From the NCBI GenBank assembly GCA_964624475.1, contig CAZUYC010000123.1:6663-70662 (forward strand): a stretch of 64,000 nucleotides of DNA, read 5' to 3'. Both the position numbers and the translations under genes were made by a program. The notes beneath the pieces were generated by a model. That model was given only the letters and a program-made list of their open reading frames with translations, did not search any database and had not been told where the DNA came from. Origin of the DNA: CAZUYC01 sp964624475. GTDB taxonomy: Bacteria; Myxococcota_A; UBA9160; SMWR01. This document shows, piece by piece, positions 1 to 7,799 of this stretch; position 1 is the stretch's first letter, and the number at the start of each line of letters is the position of its first letter.

Positions 1-25
1 CGCGCTCGACCAGGACCTCGCTCAT
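1..25 (-). CDS. N-terminus of a leftward gene, cut by the window edge
   Basis: An ATG on the minus strand opens a frame reading MSEVLVER before the window ends. A good ribosome binding site (GGGAGG) lies about 8 to 10 bases upstream on that strand. The start resembles many enoyl-CoA hydratase/isomerase proteins, but eight residues cannot establish a family, so this is only a guess. It is divergent from the Rieske protein gene that starts at 100. Confidence 0.4.
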
Positions 26-99
26 CTCGCATCCTCCCGCGCCGCAGCATAGCCCGGGTCGCCCGCGGGCTCGCGCTCCCGGCGGGGTATCCTACCGCC

Positions 100-903
100 G
101 TGGAGCTCCCGGGAAGGACGCGCGTCGCGACCTACCGCCGCGACGTGGACGCGGACACCGCGCGCGTGTGGGAGAACGTGCGCGACTGGGAGCACCTCCC
201 GTGGCTGCACCGGACGACCTTCTCGCGGATCGAGCTGCTCGAGTCGGGTGCCCTCGGCTGGCGCGCGCGCGTCGGGCTCGCGCCGGACGCCGGGCAGATG
301 ATCCTGCTCGAGCTGCGGACCCTGCGCGACGCGGGCCGCTACGTCTCGCGCACCCTCGAGGGTCCCGGCGCCGGGACGGAGATCTGGACGCAGCTCGCCC
401 CACGCGGCGCGCGCACGGGGATCGAGGTCGAGTTCCACGTGCCGGCGCTCCCCCCCGAACGCGCCGCCGGCGTCGGCGCGGCCTTCGAGCGCCTGTACGC
501 GCGGCTGTGGGACGAGGACGAAGGGATGATGCGGCGTCGCGCGCGCGAACTCGCCCGGCGCGCCGAGCCCGCGGCCTCGACGAGCGTACCCGTCGCGCTC
601 GGGCCCGTGCTGGAGCTGCGGCGGAGGCTTCCGCTCGTCGTGGAGCTCGGCGGCGAGCGCTGGCGGGTGGTGGAGCTCGGCGGCGAGCTGCTCGCCCACG
701 CGACGCGCTGCCCCCATTGGCTCGGCCCGCTCGAGGACGCGCCGCTCGAGGACGACGGCTGCCTGCGCTGCCCGTGGCACGGCTACCGCTTCGACCTGCG
801 CACGGGCGCGGGCGTGAGCCCCGACGGGCACCGGCTGCGCCTCCCGCCGGCCCCGCGCGTCCGGGTCGACGCCGCCGGCGAGGCCGCGCTCGTTCCGGGC
901 TGA
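100..903 (+). CDS. SRPBCC-Rieske two-domain protein
   Basis: This 267-residue protein starts with GTG. Residues 1 to about 155 look like a START/SRPBCC lipid- or ligand-binding fold: a charged N-terminus, a WENVRDWEHLPWLH segment and a long C-terminal helix. Residues 195-240 are a Rieske [2Fe-2S] domain with C204-P-H206 and C224-P-W-H227. The order is the reverse of ring-hydroxylating oxygenase alpha subunits, where Rieske comes first, and no mononuclear-iron 2-His-Asp set is evident. It is therefore more likely a binding or electron-transfer protein than an oxygenase. No signal peptide is seen. A TetR regulator gene follows 54 bases downstream on the same strand and may be linked. The substrate is unknown. 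Confidence 0.8.
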   Translation: MELPGRTRVATYRRDVDADTARVWENVRDWEHLPWLHRTTFSRIELLESGALGWRARVGLAPDAGQMILLELRTLRDAGRYVSRTLEGPGAGTEIWTQLAPRGARTGIEVEFHVPALPPERAAGVGAAFERLYARLWDEDEGMMRRRARELARRAEPAASTSVPVALGPVLELRRRLPLVVELGGERWRVVELGGELLAHATRCPHWLGPLEDAPLEDDGCLRCPWHGYRFDLRTGAGVSPDGHRLRLPPAPRVRVDAAGEAALVPG

Positions 904-957
904 GGACGAGCCCGCGCGGGGCCTAAAGCCACGAACCCGAATTCCGATTCGTGTCCC

Positions 958-1599
958 GTGAGCCCTCCCGCGCCGTCGCGACCCTCGCGCCAGGCCCGCA
1001 GCCGCGCGAACCACGAGCGCCTCCTCGACGCCGCCGAGGCGATCGTCGCGGCGAAGGGCTGCGAGGCGGCCGGCGTGGCCGAGGTGGTGGCGCGCGCCGG
1101 CTGCTCGGTCGGCGCCTGCTATTCCCGCTTCCGGGACAAGCAGGGACTGCTGCTCGCCCTCTACGACCGCTTGCACGCCGAGGCGGTCGCACGCCTCGAC
1201 GCGGCCTTCGACGCCGCGCGCCGGTCCGCGGAGCCCCTCCCGAGCTCCCTGCAAGGGCTCGTGCGCGCTCTCGTGGAGCTGCACCGGCGGCGGCGCGGGC
1301 TCCTGCGCGCCTTCGCGGTCGAGGGGCAGCGGGATCCCGCCGTCCAGGCGCGCCGCGAGCGGCTCTTCCAGCACGGCGGGAACCGCATCGCGGAGGTCCT
1401 GCGCGGGCGCGCGCGCGAGATCGGCCACCACCACCCCGAACGGGCAGCCGCTTTCGGGCTCGCGGTGGTCTGGAGCGCCGTCGAGGGCGCCGTGCTCTTC
1501 GACCGCCTCCGCTCCGGCGCGCTCGCGCCCTCGGACGACGACCTTGCCACCGAGCTGACCCGCCTGCTGCTCGCCTATCTCGACGTGCAGGCGAGCTGA
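958..1599 (+). CDS. TetR/AcrR family transcriptional regulator
   Basis: This is a 213-residue one-component regulator starting with GTG. Residues 18-66 form the TetR helix-turn-helix, including the typical ERLLDAAEAIVAAKG helix, a GVAEVVARAGCSVGACYSRF recognition segment and the following FRDKQGLL. The C-terminal two thirds form the ligand-binding and dimer domain, which has no recognisable ligand signature. It lies just downstream of the SRPBCC-Rieske gene, so local control of that gene or of the neighbouring CoA-type gene is plausible but not shown. An Arg-rich N-terminal tail of about 17 residues precedes the fold. Confidence 0.88.
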   Translation: MSPPAPSRPSRQARSRANHERLLDAAEAIVAAKGCEAAGVAEVVARAGCSVGACYSRFRDKQGLLLALYDRLHAEAVARLDAAFDAARRSAEPLPSSLQGLVRALVELHRRRRGLLRAFAVEGQRDPAVQARRERLFQHGGNRIAEVLRGRAREIGHHHPERAAAFGLAVVWSAVEGAVLFDRLRSGALAPSDDDLATELTRLLLAYLDVQAS

Positions 1600-1693
1600 G
1601 CCCCGGGCGCCGCGGCAGTCTTGGGTCCGGCTCCTGGGCCTCGGGGTCGGACGCGCAGTCGCAGGAGATGGCCTGCCCGCGACGGTTCCTGCC

Positions 1694-2341
1694 TCAGCGA
1701 TGAGGATCGATCGCCGGGAGCCCCGTGCGTGCACGGTACCACGCCGTGTCGTTCAGGTGCGGGAAGTCCTCGTCCGGCACGGGCACGTCGAGGAAGCGGC
1801 AGATGGGCTCCCAGCCATCGCCCGGCTGGTAGACGAGCAGTCTCGACGCCGGAATCGCATCGATGACGGCCTGGTTGTGCTCCTCGAATACGCGCTTGGC
1901 ATGGGCGCGATCTTCGAGGCGACCCTCGAAGGTCCGCTCGAAGATCAGCGCGTACACCATCTCGTGGAAGTCGTGGAGGGTCTCGGGCGCACGCTCCGGG
2001 GGCCCCTGCGCCATCACGGGGTAGATGGTGTTCATCACGCTGTCGTACCAGCGGCCGGCGTCGCGCAGCGACAGCAGGACCTTCGCATCGGGGTAGCGTT
2101 CGACCAGCTCGCGCCAGAAGGCCGCTGCCGGCCAGTCGACCGTGGCCCGATACCCGTGGAAGATCGCGTCCCAGGCGTGGGAGCCGCTCCGCGTCTGCTG
2201 GAGCCAGTGCCGCCCCCGCTCCGGTGTGGCGAGGACCTCAATCATGTGGTAGCAGGGCCCGTAACCGATCCGCTCCAGCGCGGCCTTGAGGGAGAGCGTT
2301 CCGGTGCGCCCCAGACCGGCGCCGATCAGCTCGAGTGCCAT
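1694..2341 (-). CDS. sulfotransferase-like P-loop protein
   Basis: This 215-residue cytosolic protein begins with a P-loop-like GAGLGRTGTLSLKAAL segment (about residues 7-22), as in the bacterial sulfotransferase_4 group that would bind PAPS. A LLSLRDAGRWYDS block around residues 90-102 matches the 3'-phosphate binding strand and helix. A C-terminal CRFLDVPVPDEDFPHLND segment is also characteristic of the family. Members are often annotated as 'sulfotransferase family protein', and the acceptor here is unknown. It lies 159 bases beyond the end of the efflux operon, with no clear sign that it belongs to it. Confidence 0.82.
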   Translation of the reverse strand: MALELIGAGLGRTGTLSLKAALERIGYGPCYHMIEVLATPERGRHWLQQTRSGSHAWDAIFHGYRATVDWPAAAFWRELVERYPDAKVLLSLRDAGRWYDSVMNTIYPVMAQGPPERAPETLHDFHEMVYALIFERTFEGRLEDRAHAKRVFEEHNQAVIDAIPASRLLVYQPGDGWEPICRFLDVPVPDEDFPHLNDTAWYRARTGLPAIDPHR

Positions 2342-2500
2342 CGAAGCTCCCGTTCACCGCAGCCCGAGCTCGGCGCGCGCTTTGATCGGCCATGTTCGGT
2401 GGCCTCCAGGGTCTTCACGCGCTTCCCGTAGATATGGGCCTTCTTCTGCCGCCCAACGTCGATTTCCCTCTCGTCGCCGGGTGCGACGATCAACGCGCCC

Positions 2501-3736
2501 TCACTCGTATCGCAGCGCCGCGATCGGGTCGAGGCGGGCGGCGCGGCGGGCGGGGTAGAAGCCGAAGAAGATCCCGACCGCGGCCGAGAAGAGGATCCCG
2601 ACCACCACCGCCCCGGGCGAGATCAGCGTGGGCCAGCCGGCCACGGCCGACACGATGCGGGCGGCGGCGATGCCGAGAGCCGCGCCGACGACACCTCCGG
2701 CGACCGAGAGGGCGATCGCCTCGACCAGGAACTGGAGAAGGATGTGGCTGCCCTTGGCGCCGACCGCCATGCGGATCCCGATCTCGCGCGTGCGCTCGGT
2801 CACCGAGACGAGCAGGATGTTCATGATGCCGATCCCCCCGACGAGGAGCGAGATCGAGGCGACGCAGAGCAGCAGGAGGGTCATCACGCGGCTCGCCTCC
2901 TCCGAGGCGCGCGCCATCTCGTTCAGGTTGCGCACGGTGAAGTCGTCGTCCTCGCCGGGCCGGATGCGGTGGCGCTCGCGCAGGAGCGCCGCGATCTCCT
3001 GCGACGCCTCGTCCACCAGCGCGGCCCCCTTCGAGCGGCCGAAGATCATGTCGGCGCTGCCCAGGAACTCCGTGCCGAGGACCCGGCGCTCCGCGGTCGA
3101 GAAGGGCATGATCACGACGTCGTCCTGGTCCTGGCCCCAGGAGGTCTGCCCCATCTTCTGGAGCACGCCGACGACCCGGAACGGGACGTCCTTCACCCGG
3201 ATCAGCGCGCCGACCGGGTCCTCGCCCGGGGCGAAGAGCTGGTCGACGACGGTCTGCCCCAGCACGGCGACGCGCGCGGCCGAGTCCTCGTCGCGCTGCG
3301 TGAAGAACTCGCCCGCGGCGAGCCGCCAGTCGCGCACGGTCGCGTAGCTCGGCGGGGTGCCCTGGGCCTGCGTCGACCAGTTGCGCTCGGCGTAGATCAC
3401 CTGGGCGATCTTCCGCTTGACCCAGGCCACCTCGGCGACGGAAGGGCACTCGGCCACGATCGCGCGGGCGTCCTGGACCGTGAGCGTCGAGACGCCGCCC
3501 GAGCCCGAGCGCACGCCGGCGCTCGTCGTGGCGCCGGGAACCACCATCAGGAGGTTCCTGCCGAGGGCCTGGATCTGGCTCTGGACGGCCGCGTCGGCCC
3601 CCTGCCCGATGCTCACCATCGCGATCACGGCCCCGACGCCGATCACGATCCCGAGCATCGTGAGCGCCGAGCGGAGCTTGTGGCGGCGCAGCGCGCGGAG
3701 CGCGGCGCGCACGGTCATGACGAGCACCTGCATCAT
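2501..3736 (-). CDS. MacB/FtsX-type ABC transporter permease
   Basis: This 411-residue inner-membrane permease has one transmembrane helix near residues 20-45 and a large periplasmic domain of about 230 residues. Three C-terminal helices follow, including the conserved ISLLVGGIGIMNILLVSV segment and the cytosolic TREIGIRMAVGA coupling motif. This four-helix layout is that of mechanotransmitting MacB/FtsX permeases. Its ATG overlaps the stop of the ATPase gene (ATGA), so the two are translationally coupled. In MacB the ATPase and permease form one polypeptide. Here they are split, as in many LolCDE- and MacB-like systems. It is the last gene of the tetR-tolC-macA-ATPase-permease operon. Confidence 0.93.
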   Translation of the reverse strand: MMQVLVMTVRAALRALRRHKLRSALTMLGIVIGVGAVIAMVSIGQGADAAVQSQIQALGRNLLMVVPGATTSAGVRSGSGGVSTLTVQDARAIVAECPSVAEVAWVKRKIAQVIYAERNWSTQAQGTPPSYATVRDWRLAAGEFFTQRDEDSAARVAVLGQTVVDQLFAPGEDPVGALIRVKDVPFRVVGVLQKMGQTSWGQDQDDVVIMPFSTAERRVLGTEFLGSADMIFGRSKGAALVDEASQEIAALLRERHRIRPGEDDDFTVRNLNEMARASEEASRVMTLLLLCVASISLLVGGIGIMNILLVSVTERTREIGIRMAVGAKGSHILLQFLVEAIALSVAGGVVGAALGIAAARIVSAVAGWPTLISPGAVVVGILFSAAVGIFFGFYPARRAARLDPIAALRYE

Positions 3737-4422
3737 CGCGCGACGTCCGAGACGACCGAGCCGTCGCGGAAGGTGATCACGCGCTCGGCGAACGCCGCGA
3801 TCTCGGCCTCGTGGGTGACGATCACGAGCGTGACCCCCTGCTCGCGCGCCGTGCGCTGGAAGATCTCCATGATCTCCTGGCTCGAGCGCGAGTCGAGGTT
3901 CCCGGTCGGCTCGTCCGCCAGGAGCAGCGAGGGCCCGTTCACGAGCGCGCGCGCGATCGCGACCCGCTGCTGCTGCCCGCCGGAGAGCTGGTTCGGCAGG
4001 TGGTGCTCGCGTCCCTCGAGCCCCACCGCGCGCAGCGCCTCGCGCGCCCGCTCCCGGCTCTGATCCGGCGTCACGCCGGCATACACGAGCGGGAGCTCCA
4101 CGTTCTCGAGCGCGCTCGTGCGCGGCAGCAGGTTGAAGCTCTGGAACACGAAGCCGAGCTCCCGATTGCGGATCTCGGCGCGCTCGTCGGGCGAGGTCTC
4201 CGCCACGTCGCGGCCGGCGAGGCGATAGACGCCGCGCGTCGGCCGGTCGAGGCAGCCGAGCACGTTCATGAACGTGGACTTCCCCGATCCGGAGGCGCCC
4301 ATGATCGCGACGCTCTCGCCGCGGGCCACGTCGAGGCTCACGTCGCGCAGCGCCGTCACGCTGGAGCCCTCGAGCTCGTAGACCCGCCAGAGGTCGCGAA
4401 CCTCGATGAGCGGCTCGGCCAC
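3733..4422 (-). CDS. MacB-like ABC transporter ATP-binding protein
   Basis: This 229-residue ATPase carries Walker A GASGSGKST at residues 42-50, a Q-loop (FVFQSFNLLPRTSALENVELP), the signature LSGGQQQRVAIARAL, Walker B LLLADEPTGNLD and the H-loop VTHE. The 'TGNLDS' and 'SFNLL' blocks place it in the LolD/MacB/FtsE subfamily. It should power the adjacent four-helix permease, drive the periplasmic adaptor and use the TolC-like channel encoded upstream. Its stop overlaps the start of the permease gene, and only a few bases separate it from the adaptor gene. Confidence 0.95.
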   Translation of the reverse strand: MAEPLIEVRDLWRVYELEGSSVTALRDVSLDVARGESVAIMGASGSGKSTFMNVLGCLDRPTRGVYRLAGRDVAETSPDERAEIRNRELGFVFQSFNLLPRTSALENVELPLVYAGVTPDQSRERAREALRAVGLEGREHHLPNQLSGGQQQRVAIARALVNGPSLLLADEPTGNLDSRSSQEIMEIFQRTAREQGVTLVIVTHEAEIAAFAERVITFRDGSVVSDVAR

Positions 4423-4425
4423 GGC

Positions 4426-5643
4426 TCAGCGCCGGGGCCCGCGGGGGACGAGCGGCGAGCTCGCCACCGGCTCGGGCCGGTCCGTCCGCTCGTACGAGAC
4501 GACGACGGCGTCGCCCGGCTCGACGCCGTCCGAGAGGAGCTCGGCGAAGCGGTCGTTCGCGAGGCCGGTCTGCACGGGGACCCGCCGTAGCTCGCCCGAC
4601 GCGTCGAGCACGAAGACGGCCGGTTCAGCCGTCTCGCCGGCGGCGGGGGTGGCGGCGGGCGGCGGGGCGCCGTCCTCCGGCTCGGGCCGGAAGCGCAGCG
4701 CCCGCGCCGGGAGGCGGATCGCGTCGTCGCGGCGGTCAGTCGTGATGGTCACCGCGGCCGTCATCCCGGGCTTGAGCTCGAGCGCGGCGTTGTCGACGCG
4801 GACCACTACGTCGTAGGTGACGACGTTCTGGACCGTCGTCGGCGCGTTGCGCACCTGCACGACCTCGCCGTGGAAGGTGCGCGCGGGGTAGGCGTCCACG
4901 CTGAACGACGCGACCTGGCCCTCGCGCACGCCGCCGATGTCCGACTCGCTCACCTTCGCCCCGACCTGCATCCGCGCCAGGTCCTCCGCGATCAGGAAGA
5001 GCGTCGGCGTCTGGAAGCTCGCCGCCACGGTCTGGCCGACGTCGACGTTGCGCGAGACCACCACGCCGTCCACCGGCGAGCGGATCTCCGTGTAGTCGAG
5101 GTTCACGCGCGCCTCGGCGAGCGCCGACTCGGCCTGGCGCACCCCGGCCTCCTCGAGCGCGAGCTCCGCCAGGGCCTGGTCGTGGCTGCTCTCCGCCGCG
5201 TCGAGCTCGCTCTGCGAGATCAGGTTCCGCCCGCGGAGCTCCTGGTTCCGATCGCGGGTGAGGCGCTTCAGCGCCAGGTCGGCTCGCGCCCTGCGCACGC
5301 GGGCGCGCGTGTTCTCGAGGTTGGCCACGGCCTGGTCGACGCGCAGCTGGAACGGCGCCGGATCGATCTTCGCGACGCGCTGCCCCTTGGCGACCGGCGA
5401 GTTGAAGTCGACGTCGATCTCGCGGATCGGCCCCGAGACGTAGGTCCCGACCTGCACCGTCGTCACGGGGTTCACGACGCCGGTCGCGGTGACGGCCGCC
5501 GCGATCTCCCCGCGGTCGACGGTCTCGGTGACGTAGCCGCGCTCGCCGTCCCCGCCGCCCGCCGAGCAGAGCGTGAAGCCGCTCGCGCCGGCGACGAGCG
5601 CAGCCGCCGCGGCGAGGAGCCACCGCGTCCGCAGGCGACTCAC
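4426..5643 (-). CDS. MacA-like periplasmic adaptor (HlyD/RND MFP family)
   Basis: This 405-residue adaptor starts with GTG, and its start overlaps the tolC stop (GTGA). An N-terminal hydrophobic segment (residues 8-30) anchors or exports it. The barrel-sandwich strand TVQVGTYVSGPIREIDVDFNSPVAKGQ is followed by a long alpha-helical hairpin (about residues 95-185, rich in Ala, Arg and Glu) and then the second lipoyl half DYTEIRSPVDGVVVSRNVDVGQ. Beta-barrel and membrane-proximal domains complete the protein. This is the MacA layout. It bridges the MacB-like pump in the inner membrane with TolC. A Pro/Ala-rich insertion lies around residues 325-345. Confidence 0.93.
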   Translation of the reverse strand: MSRLRTRWLLAAAAALVAGASGFTLCSAGGGDGERGYVTETVDRGEIAAAVTATGVVNPVTTVQVGTYVSGPIREIDVDFNSPVAKGQRVAKIDPAPFQLRVDQAVANLENTRARVRRARADLALKRLTRDRNQELRGRNLISQSELDAAESSHDQALAELALEEAGVRQAESALAEARVNLDYTEIRSPVDGVVVSRNVDVGQTVAASFQTPTLFLIAEDLARMQVGAKVSESDIGGVREGQVASFSVDAYPARTFHGEVVQVRNAPTTVQNVVTYDVVVRVDNAALELKPGMTAAVTITTDRRDDAIRLPARALRFRPEPEDGAPPPAATPAAGETAEPAVFVLDASGELRRVPVQTGLANDRFAELLSDGVEPGDAVVVSYERTDRPEPVASSPLVPRGPRR

Positions 5644-6959
5644 GGCCGGGCGACCGGCTGGCCGATCGCGCGCTCGAGGCCGGCGATCGCGAGCTGGTGG
5701 GAGTAGAGCGCTCGCACGTGCTCGGCCTCGGCCCGGGCCCGCTGGGCCTGGGCGTCGACGAGCTCGATGATGCTGCCGACCCCCGTCGAGTAGCGGCCTT
5801 CGGCGAGCGCGAGGTTCTCGCGAGCCTGCCCGGCGGCGCGCTGCGCGACGTCGATGCTCTGCGAAGCGCGCGCGAGATCGAGGAGGGCGCGGCGGACCTC
5901 GAGGGCGATGTCCTGGCGCAGCGCCTCACTGTCGAAGCGCAGGGCCAGCAGATCCGCCTTCGCCTCCGCCACCTGCGCGCGGGTGCGGCCGCCCGTGAAG
6001 AGCGGGAAGCGCACGCTCGCGCCCACGGACCAGCCCGAGTCGAGCGGATAGCTGTCGCCCGACCAGTCGTAGCCGCCGTCGGCGGTGACGATCGGGAGGT
6101 GGTCCTTCTGGCGCACCTCGATCTCGCGCTCGAGCGCGCGCTCCTCCGCCTCGATGCGGGCGAGCTCCGGCCGCGCGAGGTAGGCGGTCTCGAGCGCCGC
6201 GGCCTCGGGCAGCGTCACCCGCTCCGCCTCGAGGATGTCCGCGACGTCGAAGGCGATCGGCTCGGAGAGGCCGAGCGCATTGCGGAGCGCATCCTCCGCC
6301 ACCGCGACGTTGTTCTCGGCGGTGATGCGATCGAGCTCTGCGGTCGCGAGCTGCACCTCGGAGCGCGTGACGTCGATCCGCGCGGCGAGGCCGACGTCGT
6401 AGCGCCCCTGCGCGAGCTCGAGCTGCTGCCGGTTGCTGCGCACGGTCTCGAGCGCGACGGCGAGGAGCCGCCGCGCCGCGAGCAGGTCGAAGTACGAGCG
6501 CTTCACGTCGAAGACGACGGCCTCGCGCGCCGTCGCCGCGTCCGCGTCGAGCGACTCCTCGCGGGCGCGCGCGGCGCGGATCGCGTCGAGGTTCTGGCCG
6601 AAGTCGAAGAGGAGCTGCGAGAAGGAGAAGCCGGTGTTGTGGAACCACGAGCTCCGCGACCCGCCGAGGTCGGTGTCCCCGAGCCCGGCGTCCGCGCGGC
6701 GGAAGCCGGAGGTGCCGCGGTTGGTCGTGTAGCCGGCCTCGATCTGCGGCAGGTAGCCCGCCCGGGTCGCGTTCACGCGCTCGTGCCCGGAGAGCGTCCG
6801 GGCCTCGGCCGAGCCCAGGTTCGGGTGGCTCGCGAGCGCGATCTCGACGCACTGCGCGAGGGTCCGGAGCTCGCGCGGCGCCTCGCCCCCGCCGGAGCGC
6901 GCGGGGTCGAGTGCGGCGGTGAGGAGCGCCCACGCCGCGATCCGGCGCCCCGGCCTCAC
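5640..6959 (-). CDS. TolC-family outer membrane efflux protein
   Basis: This is a 439-residue outer-membrane channel. I place the start at a GTG at 6959 because it overlaps the tetR stop (GTGA) and directly precedes a signal peptide (residues 5-25). Two duplicated alpha-helical/beta-strand halves are visible. Each contains a long coiled segment, a YFDLLAARRLLAVALETV-type helix in the first half and an ALLDLARASQSIDVAQRA-type helix in the second. The strand motifs FSQLLFDFGQN and VRFPLFTGGRTRAQ are typical of the family. It should form the outer-membrane exit duct for the MacAB-type pump encoded just downstream. Open sequence runs far upstream in this frame, but it overlaps the tetR gene and is not the real N-terminus. 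Confidence 0.93.
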   Translation of the reverse strand: MRPGRRIAAWALLTAALDPARSGGGEAPRELRTLAQCVEIALASHPNLGSAEARTLSGHERVNATRAGYLPQIEAGYTTNRGTSGFRRADAGLGDTDLGGSRSSWFHNTGFSFSQLLFDFGQNLDAIRAARAREESLDADAATAREAVVFDVKRSYFDLLAARRLLAVALETVRSNRQQLELAQGRYDVGLAARIDVTRSEVQLATAELDRITAENNVAVAEDALRNALGLSEPIAFDVADILEAERVTLPEAAALETAYLARPELARIEAEERALEREIEVRQKDHLPIVTADGGYDWSGDSYPLDSGWSVGASVRFPLFTGGRTRAQVAEAKADLLALRFDSEALRQDIALEVRRALLDLARASQSIDVAQRAAGQARENLALAEGRYSTGVGSIIELVDAQAQRARAEAEHVRALYSHQLAIAGLERAIGQPVARP

Positions 6960-7489
6960 CGCGACCTCCGGCGCCGAGCTCCCTGGTAGGCGCGGCGGCC
7001 CTCGGGGGTGGCCGCGCCGCCGAGGAAGAGCTCGAAGACGGCGCCCTGTACGGCGTCGAGCCCGTCGGCGGGGCCGCGGTGGCGGTCGGCCCCGCGCAGC
7101 ATGCCGAGCAGCATCTCGCTGCAGAGCGCGGCGTCCATCGGTCGGACCTGGCCCGCCGCGATCGCCTCCTCGATCGCGCCCTCGATCACGCTCGAGAGGC
7201 GAGCGCGGTGGCGCTGCCATTCCCGGGCGTCGGCGCGGCTGCGCTTGTGCTCCTTGCGGTGGAGCAGGGCGAGGACGAAGCGCCGCGGCCACATGTGCTC
7301 GAGGGAGCGGCGGACCACGCGCTCGAGCTTCTCGATCGGCTCGCCCTGCCCCTCCACAGCCTCGGCGAGGTCCGAGCGGAGCTCGTCCATGCCCTCGAAC
7401 ATGAGAGCCGTGTACAGCTTCCCCTTGCCCGGGAAGTAGCGGTAGACCGTGCCCTTGCCGACGCCGCTCGCGCGGGCCACGTCGTCCAT
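6956..7489 (-). CDS. TetR-family regulator of the efflux operon; start codon unclear
   Basis: The annotated ATG at 7489 begins inside the helix-turn-helix (MDDVARASGVGKGTVYRYF). The same frame continues upstream with a textbook TetR first helix, RERILRAAESVFLRRDFHEV, preceded by an Arg/Pro-rich tail, up to an in-frame stop at 7682. In that stretch I find no ATG, GTG or TTG. Only ATC (7588, 7543) and CTG (7516) codons are available, so the true start must be non-canonical, or a base is missing. The rest is an all-helical ligand-binding domain. The gene heads the tolC-macA-macB operon and its stop overlaps tolC. A palindromic operator with a promoter sits at 7681-7709. Autorepression and control of efflux are the likely role. 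Confidence 0.85.
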   Translation of the reverse strand: MDDVARASGVGKGTVYRYFPGKGKLYTALMFEGMDELRSDLAEAVEGQGEPIEKLERVVRRSLEHMWPRRFVLALLHRKEHKRSRADAREWQRHRARLSSVIEGAIEEAIAAGQVRPMDAALCSEMLLGMLRGADRHRGPADGLDAVQGAVFELFLGGAATPEGRRAYQGARRRRSR

Positions 7490-7680
7490 GTGGACCTCGT
7501 GGAAGTCGCGGCGCAGGAAGACGGACTCGGCGGCCCGGAGGATGCGCTCGCGGAGCCCGGCCGTCGGCGGCCTGCCGCGAGGCCGGATGGGCGTGACGCG
7601 GGAAGGGGTGGGGGCGGCGTGGCGCGTGGGACCCTCCGCTCGCTGCCGCGCGCGGCGGGGCGCCGGATCGAGGTGGCGGA

Positions 7681-7709
7681 TTTATGAAACTGACCAGTCC
7701 GTTTCTAAA
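7681..7709 (-). promoter_or_regulatory. Promoter with embedded TetR-type operator
   Basis: On the minus strand TTTAGA (7709-7704) and CATAAA (7686-7681) are separated by 17 bases and fit a weak -35/-10 pair, 4 of 6 matches each. Almost exactly filling the spacer is an inverted repeat, GAAACNGACNNGTCNGTTTC (7686-7705), with 8 of 10 base pairs symmetric. A 'GACnnGTC' core of this kind is common among TetR-family operators. Its position would let the regulator block RNA polymerase. The regulator's gene is the first downstream, which argues for autoregulation. Binding is inferred, not shown. Confidence 0.6.
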
Positions 7710-7799
7710 ATAGTCCGGCCCGCGCCGACCGCAAGCCGGCGCGGCGCGCGCGGCGTAGGCGCAGCCGAGTGCGGCCCCCGCCCCGCAAGCCACCCCTGC

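Noticed and set aside
22..1734. 570-codon open frame on the minus strand across the Rieske and TetR genes
   Set aside because: It is antisense to two well-supported genes, Arg/Pro/Gly-rich and without domain signals. Such shadows are expected at about 70 percent GC.
6960..7793. Upstream 278-codon extension of the TolC frame
   Set aside because: It overlaps the TetR gene in another frame and has no homology; the GTG overlapping the TetR stop followed by a signal peptide is a better start.
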